Origin: Galbula dea
Taxonomy: Eukaryota > Chordata > Aves > Piciformes > Galbulidae
Reading direction: 5' to 3'
DNA: 64,000 nucleotides
Assembly: GCA_013399015.1 (NCBI GenBank)
Contig: VWZX01006840.1
Location: forward strand, 186,001 to 250,000
The notes beneath the pieces were generated by a model. That model worked only from the letters and a program-made list of their open reading frames with translations. It did no database searches and was not told the DNA's origin. Shown in pieces: positions 10,640-23,000 of the stretch. The translations under genes and the position numbers were made by a program. Within the stretch, counting starts at the first letter, position 1. Every line of letters starts with the position of its first letter.

Positions 10640-11080
10640 AATCAAACCCGCGGCCGTCCGGAACCCTCGGGCTTGGTGTGCGTTTCCGTGCGGTTGGCTC
10701 AGCTGCGCTTACCGAGGCGTGAGGGGGACCGGCACGGCCGGCGGACCCGGGCAGGCCGCGGGCCGCTATGGCGTCGCCCCCGCTGGCGGCCGTCGGGAGC
10801 GACGATGAGCTGAGCTCGGGATCTGAGGAGACAGCATCGCCGCCGCCAGACCGTGACCTGTCCGCGTTGTTCGAGCAGGCTGCCGAGCGGCTGCCGGCCC
10901 TGCTGTCCGCCGCCAGTAAGGAACAGCTGCTCTACCTGTACGCCCGCTACAAGCAGGTGAGGCGGGACCGGACCGGGCCGGGCCGGCCCGCGGCCTCCGC
11001 AAGAGCGCCCGGTGGCTAGTGCTTGGCTGCGGGCGGGGTGTAAGGCCTAGGCTGAAGAACGAGGGGAAGGTGGCCTGGGA
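10640..11080 (+). promoter_or_regulatory. ACBD6 CpG-island promoter and 5' leader
   Basis: G+C and CpG rise sharply from about 10645 (CGCGGCCGTCCGG) through exon 1 and into the start of intron 1, then fall off near 11080. No TATA box is visible just upstream of the ATG, as expected for a broadly expressed CpG-island promoter. The exact transcription start is not visible. A CR1 fragment ends only about 15-20 bp before the island begins. Confidence 0.7.
10768..10956 (+). CDS. ACBD6: ACBD6 coding exon 1
   Basis: This exon gives residues 1-63. The ATG sits in GGCCGCTATGG, with G at +4 but a weak -3 position. It is the first ATG in the CpG-rich leader that opens the ACBD frame. The first 30 residues are acidic and low complexity (SDDELSSGSEE, then PPP) and are poorly conserved in the family. 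The acyl-CoA-binding domain begins near LSALFEQAAERL and continues to KEQLLYLYARYKQ. The donor is CAG|GTGAGG at 10957. The 5' UTR start cannot be fixed from sequence alone. Confidence 0.95.
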
Positions 11081-14000
11081 GCCGAGGGACAGGGCTTGGG
11101 GCTCTCCCGGGACCACCGGCCAAGGGCTTGCGTGGCTGCTGCACAAAATGGGACCATGCCACGTGGAAAAAGTTATGTCAGGGGTGCGGGAAACGGGCAC
11201 GGGGAGCTTCTGGTCTTACACCAAGTTGGGTGCTGCTGACCTTGCCCATAGTGAAGGTAGCTGCAGTCTGGGCAGAGTCTTGGCTAAATTCAGCACACCA
11301 GTTGTCATTCCTTACCTCTCCCCCTTGCTCGGTGTGGACAGCACTGAGGCTGGGGTGCTCACCTCTGCTGACCAGACACTGGTTTGGCTCTAGGAGACTA
11401 TGCCATAGAGTGAGGTCGGGTGTTAGTGTGGAGGATTCGTCCTTTGTTGTTGCCTGGGACAGGTCACTGTGGGTTGGTGCTCTGTCCGAGTGTCCACTGA
11501 GTCGTTGTGGAGTCACTTGACTGGTGAATACAGCTGCCTTACCTGTGTTTGCTGGGTGATGAGATCGTGGGACAGGTTAGAGAGGGCAGTTGAATGTTTT
11601 GGCTAGAGCTGGTGCTCTCCTCCCTGTCAGAGACATCAGGGATCTGCAGTAGTGGCCCAGGTGTGAGTACCTAAATCTTTTGGGGTTTGATGCAACCACA
11701 TGAAGGACGTGTTTGTGGAGGGCTTGAGAGTGGACTGGGAAGCTACACTGGTTGGTTTCAGTTATAATGTTCAACATGACTCCTTTTCCCATTGAATTGA
11801 GCAAGCTATACTTTAAGCTACTCAGGGAACTAGTTAGTTCGTGCTCTCAGGCACATGGTGTGATGCTTAGGGTGTCCTCTGTGGGTTTAAAAGCTGGACT
11901 TGATGATCCTAGTGGGTCCCTTTCAGCTCTGACAATAGTATGATAGCTATAAAATGGATCCTATGGGAATATACAAGGTGACTTTTTCCTCCTCCTGTGG
12001 GAGGAGTTATGTAAAACTGACCAAAAAAATCCCTGATTAAGATACAAAGGGCTGTAATAATCACCTAATCTGGAGAAAGAGAGACATCCTAAGTATTGTT
12101 GTACCTGAAAGACTAAAGATGTGGAGCCAGAGATGCTGCCTTGACTTAAAAACTGAATCCCTCCCATTTGGGTTATTAAGCAAAGCTGGGAGTGCACATC
12201 TTCCCCATCAGTTTCCTCCCACACAGAATACCCTTGTCCTACTACTGCCATTTATAAATGCTTTCCTTTTTTAATACAGTATTCAATTATCCTCTAAGCT
12301 GGTGGCTCCTAGGCTGTGGTTCCTGGACCATTAATTGTCTTAAGAGCAGACTGGTCACATGAGGTTTTGTTTTCAGATTTTTCCAGTGCTTAAAGAGATC
12401 TCCAGCTTTCTCTTTCCCTTTTTAAGTAGAAGGAGGGTAGAAAAATGAAGAACAAAATACTAAGAGAACTTTTAATAACTATCCTAGGTGGAAATGGGAA
12501 GGCATCACTTGCATATCAGCTCATGATTGTCAAACAGGCTCCAGAGGGTTTCCTGGTGTTAGCTCTGTAAGGTGTTTAATGTTAAAAATTACTTGAACCA
12601 GAAGCTGTTTCAACAACACTCTTGATACAAGTCAGAGAAAGCTGATAATTAACATTGTGTCAGCACAGATTTCTCCTTGCCTTCTGCTAAAGGCAAGAGG
12701 GCACTTCTGTCCTCTTCTCCTCTTGTTCCTGCCCAAGCAGTATGCAACAGCAAGTGCCTTTGTGCTCCTTGGTTTCAGGCTGTGCTTGGCTCCTAGGTTT
12801 CCATGCCTTTGGCTGCCCAGTGCCTGGAAGGGAGGTGCTGCTGGTGGAGCTAGAAGTTTGCTAGCACAGCTACTGCAGGGTTATGCTCTGCTAAGTTTGA
12901 GTTTTGCAGCCTTGTGTGCTTTAAATCAAAAGGAGGGTGCTTAATGCAAGTTTTCTCTATTTAATTACAGCAGCCCTATCAGTATGCATAATGGGCTGCT
13001 AATATATTACTCTGGTCTTGCTAGTGCACAAAAGGTGCTGACTCAGATCTGTCCACTGCCCTTGATTTGGCATCCTTGTCTTCCCTCAGTTTAGTGGTTT
13101 ATGTCACCAAGGGCTTTGATTTAAGATCCAGCACCATCATAAAAGAGGTGACAGCAACAGCTGAGCTCTCTGTTCAAATACTCTATGTTATTTATTTCAA
13201 ACTGTTGGGGTATAGAGGCATTTTCCTGGCATTTTATTACCTTTTATTGGAGGCCATTTCAGGATTTTATTGCTTTTCTCTCTGATTTTGTTTATGTGTC
13301 AGAGACTTGAAAATAAGGGAATTGCTTAGTTGTCATCTCCAGTGAGGTTTGGAGAAGTTGTTGCTGAGTTTATGACTCTGCTCCAGAACAGGAGGAAGAA
13401 CAGAGTGGTTGGTAGGGCCCTGGGCTGGAGCTGGTCTTCTTTTTTTCTTCCCACTTTCTGTGTGGCTTTGGGCAAATCACTTGTCAGTGCCTTGAGTTTG
13501 TAGCAGTTTAGTGACTAGAACTCTTGCCTGTTGAGTTGAGGGTGCAAAAAACTGAGGTTCAAAAAGTGTAGTAACAGAGATGAAGGTAGTGGCCATCATT
13601 CAGAGAGAGGAGGGAGTCCAGAACTTGGTGGAAATGGTAGGACCCCAAAAAACTGCCCTGCCAGGAGAATGTGCCAGTGCCAAATGAAATGCAGGCAAGC
13701 TGAAGAGCCAGTTCTGCTGGCAAAATGGGGCTTATGCTGAAAATTGGGCTGTCTCTGAATGTATGCTCCAGAGTATAATCCCATTTTTGCATGATCTCAA
13801 ATTTTTGAGGATGGTAGAACGTGATGCCACAGCTCTGCCATGAACATGGTTTGCTTGCAGCTTCCTGTTGCATGGAGCAGTGTGATGGCACCAACTTGGT
13901 GTCACTAGTGTCACTGTCTCTGGGACATAGAGCTCCTTGCATGTCAGGGCCAGGACCTCTTCCTTCTTTGGCTGATGTTTGCTTGTTCTTCCTCATGCCC

Positions 14001-17000
14001 CACTTCCAGTCAGTTGAGTACAGGGCTTTCCTGCAAGTTGGGACAGGTGAGTGGGGCAGAGCTTTGGGGAGGAACAGGCAGAAATTCATGTCTTGGCAAA
14101 GAAATTCAGCTCACTTGGCCTGTGCCCAGTTAGAGCTTAGTCCTGCTGTCCATGGAGGTGAGTTCTGTTCCTCTTCCTGCTCCCCAGAGAGGCTGCAAGT
14201 GTGATTCACCTTCCAAAATTTACAGTCAGAATATTTGGCTGGAACTTGCTGCTGTATAAATGTATTAGTTGGAAAAAAAACTAGCAGAGTGTCATTTTTT
14301 TTCCCCCACCACCACCAAGGTGGAGGGGGATCAATATTGGGGCAATATATGAGGAGAGTCTCCAGGTTTCTCCCAGTCTGGACCAGCAGCTGAAGTTGTT
14401 TGGGGGGTGGTGTGCAGTGCTAACACATTTCTGAGGTGTTAGGTGTTAATGTTGTGACCTTCAGCTCTCAGGTGAAGGCTTCAGCCAAGATTTCTACATT
14501 TTCATTTTGGCCATAGATGCAGCTGGCTGCAGACACTTCCCATTTGGAGCTTTCTGGGTCATCTTTGTATGATTCATGAATATAATGCCTGCAGGCAACT
14601 CTGCATGCAGAAGCAGTAGTAGGGAAGTCTGGAATGCATTTTCTGCAGCTGATGAACTGTAACTGAGAAGAGCAAAGCATCAAATGACCAGTTAACCCCC
14701 TGGAGACCACTCCTAATTATTTTGTGGACACAGAATGAGAAACTCTGACTTGAAATGCTAGAAAAAGAGCTTTTGAGGCCCTCCAGGGAAGTGGCAGGAG
14801 AGCAGAATCCTTCACAAAATTTCCCCCCCAGTATTTGCCATCTATTTCCAGTATTTGCCATCAATTCAGACTGGCATATTTAGCTAAAACTCCCCTTCAT
14901 CAGCTTTTGGGCTTGGGTCCCCTCCAGTGTTAGATTCCTGGCTGGTTTCTGATGCATTAGGGAGTCTTGCAGTGAAAAGAGGGAAGTCCAAACCTTTTTT
15001 TTCTTCCCAATAAAACCCCTGCAGACTTTTTAAAATCTATCTTAAAATAGCAAACAGGGCACAAGTGCACTTTTTCTCCCCCNNNNNNNNNNNNNNNNCC
15101 CCCTTTCCCCCCCCCCCCCCCCCTTGATAGCTGGAATTTAACTACTGTTCCTTGATTTGTATTACTATCAATGTTACTAACAGTCTTCCCCAATGCTAGA
15201 GCAGCCTTTGAATGCCAAATCTAAAGCTGGGAAACTGCTGTTGTATTTTGATGCTGGCAGTGGAAAATTAATATTCAACCAGATCTTTTTTTATCCAAGG
15301 TGGCCAAGTTGGATCTTGAACTAAAGAATTGCTGAGCAGGCATTTTCCAGCTAGAGAATGAATTTGCATTTTATTTCCATGTTTGTTTTGCTGTTTGAAA
15401 CAAGTGGTCCAATCCCCCTCTGAGCACAGGAGAAAACATTTCCATGGCAGGAGGCTTGGCTGATTGATAGGAATTAACTGTTGCTAGCCCTTTCTCCTGT
15501 TTCACTGCAAAATGCAGTTTGCTGTTTGCAAGGCCAGCTCAGATCTTCTCATTTGAATGAGTTGCTCATTGGGAGACAGTCAGAGGTACAGCAAATTAAT
15601 TTCAGTTCCAGTCACTCATATCCTCTAAGACTTTTAAATGAAAACATAGTGGAACTAATAAATCTCTCTTGGCATGAGCATACTCTCCTTAAGGCCTGAT
15701 TAATGATTCCATCCTCAGCACAGAATCCCCACCCTGTTATGGTGAAGAATTGTTCCTTGATTTAAGCACTTCACCTGCCTGAACACTTGAGCATATTTCA
15801 TAGAACAGTTGATGAATGCAGTTGAGTTTTGCTTGCCTAACAAAATGTTCAACCAGCAGCCTTTTCCCACCTCCAGGATGTACTTGTGTCCCCTCCCTGG
15901 GGTCTGTTGGAATGCCCTCTCTGTGCTGGGCTGGCAAGGTTGGGTTGAAATTCATTCACAGGATCACAGAGTGTTAGGAGTTGGAAGGGACCTCCAAAGA
16001 TCATCTAGTCCAACCCCCCTGCCACAGCAGGATTCCCTAGACCAGGTCACACAGAAGTGTGTCCAGACATGGTTTGAATCTCTCCAGAGAAGGAGACTCC
16101 ACAATCTCTCTGGGCAGTCTGTGCCAGGGCTCTGGCACCTCAGCTGGGGAAACATTTCTATGTGTATTCACACTGAACCTCCTCTGCTTCAGCTTACAGC
16201 CATTGCCCTTTGTCTTGTCACTGGGCCTCACTGAGAAGAGCCTGACCCCATCCTCCTGACAGCCACCCTTCACATATTTAAAAGCATAGATGAGGTCACC
16301 CCTTAGTCTCCTCTTCTTCAAGCTCAAGAGACCCAGCTCCCTCAGCCTTTCCTCATAGGGAAGATGTTCCAGCCCCTTCATCATCTTGGTGGCTCTGTGC
16401 TGGACTCTTTCCAGCAGTTCCCTATCCTTCTTCAACTGAGGGGCCCAGAACTGGACACAATATTCCAGATGTGGCCTCAGCAGGGTAGAGTAAAGGGGGA
16501 GAAGAACCTCCCTTGACCTACTACCCACACCCCTTCTAATACACCCTAGAATCCCACAAGAGCACACTGCTGGTTCATGCTCATCCTTCCATCCACCAGG
16601 ACCCCCAGGTCCCTTTCCCCTTCACTGCTCTCCAGCAGGTCACTCTCTATCATGGTGACATTTTCAGTTAGATTCATTTTACAGGTGACACCTGTGTGCA
16701 AGGGTCTGTTTTCTGTGAGAAAGGGGCACTGGTAACAGGCAGATCTGCTGGGTCCTGACCCCTATTCCCTGGCTTTTCCAGGCAGGGACAGAGGTACATT
16801 CACTGAAGACATTCTTCTGAGCTGCCTTCAAGTAAATACCACTGTTACCCAAATCTCAACCTGCTCATTGCTCTGTTCTTGAGGCAGTTGTCAGTGCTGG
16901 CCTCAGGGCAGGAACCTGGTTGTACCTTCGGAGCCCTGGGCCCAGGCAGCCTCTGTCAGTCCTCTCTGTTCCCCTTCTGTGGGCAAGCTTACAAAGGAGA

Positions 17001-20000
17001 TACAACTGCTGGACTTCCTTGCAGTGAGAAGAAAGGCTTGGGCTTTGCCTTTGTCCCATCAGTGCACCACATTATGGGAAACTGCCTGAATCTCACTGCC
17101 ACCAAGTCCATTTTACACTGGCTATAAGGTTGGGTGGTTGGTTGGTTTGGTTTTTTGGGTTTTTTTTTTTCCATATTATCTGTCCACCAATTCTGGTTTG
17201 TTCCTTAACTTCCTTGTGTTTCTTATTTCTCCTCCCACATGTTAATTTCTGGCTTGCTTCTGATGGACTGCTTCATCTCCAGCACTCAGGCCTTGATTTG
17301 TCTCTCCTGCACTGCTTCCTATAAATCCAGATGCCTCAGGGCAAATTTAGAAGGTGTTTTGAGTTCCTTTGCTCTGAGTTTGTCCACTTGCCTTCCAGAG
17401 AACCTTGAAAATAATTAAGCAAAGTCTGTTTACTTGAGCTTTTGAGTGGAAGCAGGTGAATTTCAGCCTTCATGAATAATTATCTCTGTAGAAACCCTAA
17501 TCAGCAGATATTTTTTTTTCCTTGGTATTATTGGAGGATGAGACATTTGACTGAGTAATAAACAGAACATGAAGTGAGAAATCACTTGCTGGTTATCCCT
17601 GTTGGGTAATGCATGCAAAAGAAATGAGCTGCATACCAAAATTGCATCCCTGGCATCACACAAAGGAAACACAGGGATGCAAAGATGCTGGTCACTGCAA
17701 GAGAGCTAAAATGAGGGTAAGATGTGGTTGGGTAGTGTCAGTTCTTTCCCTCAAAAACCTTTCCTCTGTCACAAGAAGAAAACTACCCTGACACTATCAG
17801 AACCCAAATTCCCTCAAGCAAGTTCCTTTCCCTCTGCTTTGTTCTAACAGAAGGGAATTTCTTTTCAGGTGAAATGTGGAACCTGTAACACTCCCAAGCC
17901 AGGCTTCTTTGATTTTGAGGGAAAGCAGAAATGGTAAGAGGAAATCCTTATAATTCCTAGTAATTTGGGGCTCTAGTTATTATGGCTTCTTGTCTCATCT
18001 ATTGACAGACTGTGGACCTAGGAGATGTCAGCTCAGAGTCTGGCACTGAACTGGCTTTAAAATCCTTTGCTTAGTAGAGAGCTCTTTGCTGCTGTGCTTG
18101 GTGCAGATGTGAAATACCAGATTCCTGTAGTCCCCTTGTTCCTCCAGAACTGACCTGCACAGCACAAACATCTTGTGCAAATAGCTACAGCTTTCCAAAC
18201 AGCTTTACTTTATGATATGTTCCAGCCTGGATCAGGATCCCTTGAAAGGTCCTGGCACAGCCAAGTGCTGCATTGAGAGTGGCCATTCATGGCTTCAGGG
18301 GAAAGTTGACCATTTAAAAGTAAATGAAAGGTGGCTTTGGACCCCCTGAGAGTGTTTAGATCAGTCTCTTCACTGTGTTCCACACTGTAAAAACATCCTG
18401 TGCTGTCTCCAGGTGGCTCACTGAAGTTTTGGTTTCTCTCCTAGGGAGGCTTGGAAAGGTCTGGGAGATACCAGCCCTCATCAAGCTATGCAGGAGTATG
18501 TTGCTACAGTGAAAAAACTGGACCCCAGCTGGAATCCACAGGTAGGAAACATGAAACTCCTGTTCAGAAAACAAACCAGCATTTGTCTTTGTGAAGCTGT
18601 CAGTGGTTCAGCTTCCCACAGGTTTAATTGCTGCCTGAAAAACTTCATGCTGAGCAGATGGAAGTCTACAGTCCTTTTAAAACCTCTCCTTTTGTTATGA
18701 CTGAACCATCTCTTTCATTCCTAATTATCTTCATTACAGAGAGCACATGGTTTGGCTGGAGTGATCTAATTTATTTTGCTTTTATTGGTTCATGCTGTAT
18801 TTAGCATGTGAAGATACTTTTGATCCTTTTCTTACCCTTCTCTTTTCCCTGACTCTTGAAATGTTGATCAATAGAAAGTAATCTCCAGGAAAGTGACATG
18901 AACTGCAGGATCAATTCTAAAAATGTTTCCTTTTTGTTTCAATGCAGCAAATTACCAAATCTGATTATGATTAGATACTCCCAACATAACAAGTGTATTT
19001 GGAAGTCCTGGATGTGTGTATCAGGAGACTCTACTGCCATTTTAATTAATCTGTCTTTCATCTACCAGCTTTATTACTTGATTAAATATTTAAGGCTATC
19101 CCACTGTTCATAGACTGATTTTTTTCTTTCCATCCAATTGTTCAAGGAGATTGCTCTCTACAAAAAGTATTGCCTTGAGTTGGAGACAGAATGGAGATAT
19201 TTCACTAATAGCAAAATGCTGAAAGCATGGTAATTTCTTTTCATGGTAGGAAATTGATTCTTCTTCTTTTTTGCCCTGCACTTTGGAAGCAAAATCCTGC
19301 ATGAGCACAAGCCTGTGAATCAAGAATTTCATTCTCAGTTGTTTTCTGATGCTGTTTGGAAGCTTAAGACTGATGGTTTTTCTTTCACTGGTTCATGTTT
19401 CATGGTGGTCTTCCTGGTTTTGCAACAAAGAAGTGTTGTTATTTAGAGGAAATCCTTTTTAATCCCCCTGGGGAAAAGAGTTTTCTATGTTGTGCAGTGC
19501 AGTTAGCAAAAGCTAGCTGTGCAAATTCTTGTCCAGGCTGCAAATCTTATGCAGAAATGAATGAATGGAAAGAGAATCCAGGTATGAACATGAAGAAAGT
19601 GTCTAGCAGGATAGAGTGAAACACATGACTCTTCATTAAACAATGGGGTGGGGGGAACCCCAAAACACCCAACACTTCCCTGAAGTTTTGTGGGAAGAAC
19701 TTCTGCTCATGAAAAGGCTTCTTGTGCATGGTGGCAGGAGTAGCTTTGGCTTCTGCCTTCACTCTCTTGCCTAAGAGAAATACTTCTTGTCACAGGTGTG
19801 ACCTTCAGGTTGCAAAACTGTCAGCTGGGGAAGTGAAATCATCTATTAGTCTCTTTAAAAATGTATTTTAAAGAAGCTTTCTAACAAATGAAGAACAGTT
19901 TGCAGCACTGCTGGTCTTTCCTTCTCCTGTGCCTTGCCTATGGCTGAGCTAGAAACCTGGCAAGAGATCTGAGAGCTTCACATTGAAGGAATATTGGATG

Positions 20001-23000
20001 CAGTGAAGTGATAGGGCAAGAGGAGATGGCCTCAAGTTGTGCCAGGGGAGGTTTAAGTTGGGCATAAGGCAAAATTTCTTCCCCAAAAGGGTTGTCCAGG
20101 CCTGGAAAAGGCTGGCCAGGGAAGTGATGGAGTCACCATCTCTGGAAGGATTTGAAAGCTATGTAGATGTGGTGCTGAGGGGCATGGTTTAGTGGTGACC
20201 TGGCAGGGCTGAGTTAATGTTTGGACCTGATCTAGAGGTCCCTTCCAACCAAAACAGTTCTACATTTATGCTCAGCTGCAGAGAAGCCTGGCAGAAGTTA
20301 CATTAGCAGACAATGCAATTCAAAAGTTAGCTCTTCAGTACAGGCAACATTGCTTTCTTTAGAAGCAGCCACCTGTCCTTTCTACTACACCTTCCTTTAA
20401 GTCCACTTTTATACAACGAGTATGTTATCCAAAGTCCTTTCCCTCTGTCTCATGCTGCTCTGTACTTTATTCCCCTCCCTTTTTTCCCTACCGAATCCTG
20501 CTGGAGCCACGAGAGGGAGCTCTGTTCTTTAGAATGATGGACATGGATGTGCCAGGGGATGGAGATAAAGTAGCTCTTTTAATCTTCGAATTTCAAATTG
20601 GATTTATAGAAAAGATCTGTGGGTACATTACTAGGAGCTTCATCACTGTCACTGTGTCTCCTTTACATACTTATCTGCTGGGTTCCTTTGACTTTTTCTT
20701 GCTTTCAGTTGCTCATGAATGAAGTACTGCTGGTATTGGGTTAAAAGCAGCATAAAGTTCTTGGTTCAGATTTGGAAAGCTCAGCTTGAATAGAATCATA
20801 GAATGGTCAGAGTTGGAGGGACCTTAAAGATCATGTAGTTCCAGCCCCCCTGCCTGGCAGGGACACCATCCACTAGATCAGGTTGCCCAGGGCCCCATCC
20901 AGCCTTGTCTTAAAAGCTTCCAGGGATGAGGCTTCCACAACCTCTCTGGGCAACCTGTTCCACTGTCTCACCACCCTCACATAGTGAAGAACTTCCTCCT
21001 AATATCCAACCTAAATCTCCTCTCCTCTAGCTTACACCCACTTCCCCTGGTTCTATCACTGCCTGACCTCCTAAAAAGCCCCTCCCCAGCTTTCTTGTAG
21101 GACCCCTTCAGATACTGGAAGGCCACAAGAAGGTGTCCTCAGAGCCTCCTCTTCTCCAGACTGAACAATCCCAACTGTCTCAGTCTGTCCTCATAGGAGA
21201 GGTGCTCCAGTCCTCTGATCATTCTCCTAGCCCTTCTCTGGACTCACTCCAGCACCCCTATATCCCTCTTGTAACAGGGGCTCCAGAACAGGTAACTCTG
21301 AATGATAAATAGTAATTACAGTACAAGGGTGTTGGGCTTCTCATTGTGAAGCTTCATGCATTTTGCTGCTGTAAAGCTTTCTCAGTATTACCTTCATAGT
21401 TTGTCTTCAACAGTTTAACTCCCTTAAAAGTTACTCTTTAAAGTTATTTAAATAAATAGCAGATAACCTAAAGGCTCTTCAGGTGAGATCCATTGTCCTT
21501 AAGTTCATGAAGTTGCAGGAATCTCCTTTCTGTGCTGCTCTTGAACCCCAAACTCTAGAATCAACAATCACCCATTGCCTCTCTGGATGCTTTGCAGTTA
21601 GTTCTTCCTGTGTTGGCATGGGTCCTACTGTGCTTTGTGTTTGTGGGTTGTTTTGTTCCTTCTCCAAAGAACAACTGTTGGTGGGAGGTCAGGACTGTGC
21701 TTTTCCATGCTTGTTTCCATTCTCCTTTTGTTACAGTCTGCTGTCGTCAGCTGCTACCTTGCAGTGCCTCGTTGGGGTTTTGTTCTTTCTTCTGAGTCAT
21801 TCCTTTCAGTCTCAAGTTCCAGGCAGTGGAAAGGTAATTGCTTGGGCCAGCTCAGCTCTATTTGCATATTTCAGAGACATCACCTGTCCTTCAAGTCTCT
21901 TCACTTTTCCTCCAGAACAGAGAATGATTTATGAAGCAATTCTTTTGCATTCTCTATCCTTAAACAGGAATGTTTGATGCTGTCAACACCTCCCCCTGCT
22001 TTGGCTCCTTTGGAGAGGTGTCTGTGTCCTGGCTGCTTCACTTCTCATACCTTCACCTGTTGTCTTCCTGCTTTACTGGCAGACAATGACATGTTGCTTT
22101 CAGTGGCTTTTGCTGATGTGTGTGTGTGTGTGTGAGTTTGGCAGGGATGATGTTCTGTGCTCCTGCCAGCCACCTGCAGCTCATTGCCTGTGTGTGCTCA
22201 TCCCTCTGCCCCTTCTCTCCCTTGGTGGCTCTGCAGTACCTGCTTTCATGCTGCTATCCTGCAGCCTCAGCAGTGGGGCTGGTGATTTGGGGAGGTTCAC
22301 CTTCACAAGCTGGTTGTCTTGCCTCTTCATGCAGTAACTTTCTTCTTATGTTCATCACTCTCTCTGCTAATTGGACTCTTCTAGAGCTTGCAGTTTTTGA
22401 GAGAGTGACTGGATTTCCATTTCCACACACACACTCTAAAAGGCAGGAGCAGGACAGTACCTCTTGCTCAGCAGCATTGGATGCATCACTTCAAGGGAGT
22501 TCCCATTGCAAGGGACGTGGGTGAAGGTGTGTACCTGCCACTGCAGTGAGGCAGTTAGCTCTTATTGATTGCTTCTTGTAACAGGACAGTTCTATGGCAC
22601 AGCTTAAACAATGGAAATAAATAATTAAAAGAGCATCCAGATTTGCTCATTGGTTTTAGCCTTCCATTTGCTGATTGCAGTTTTGGCATCTCTTGATTCT
22701 AAATATTACCTTTCCTTATTTCTTATATTGTACCTTGACCAGTTCCAATCTCAGCAGCTTGTCATGTTACTAACTTCAGTGGCCTCAAACACTTAGAGGC
22801 CTTCTTCAGATTTGCTTTGACTGCTGAAACTTGCAGGAGGGCTTAATGATTTTCTGTTTCTATATTAAAAAGTAAAAACAAGACACTGTATCTTGTTTGA
22901 CTCAACTTCACTCAGTAAGTTTTCTGCTGTGTGATGAGGGAAGTTGCATATTGGGAATCTGAAGAGCAGAGACATGTCTCTGAGGCAAAGCAAGGAGAGA

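Larger units (their letters stand above)
10957..17868 (+). other. ACBD6: ACBD6 intron 1 (6.9 kb)
   Basis: The intron starts GTGAGG and ends TTTTCAG. It contains a CR1 scrap (11892), the N gap with poly-C (15083-15123) and a large reverse CR1 (15955-16645). A small 20-bp-period duplication of CAGTATTTGCCATC lies at 14829 and 14849. The rest is unremarkable. Confidence 0.9.

Noticed and set aside
16037..16567. 176-codon minus-strand protein that looks like a gene
   Set aside because: It is the C-terminal end of CR1 ORF2 in a 5'-truncated copy, not a host gene.
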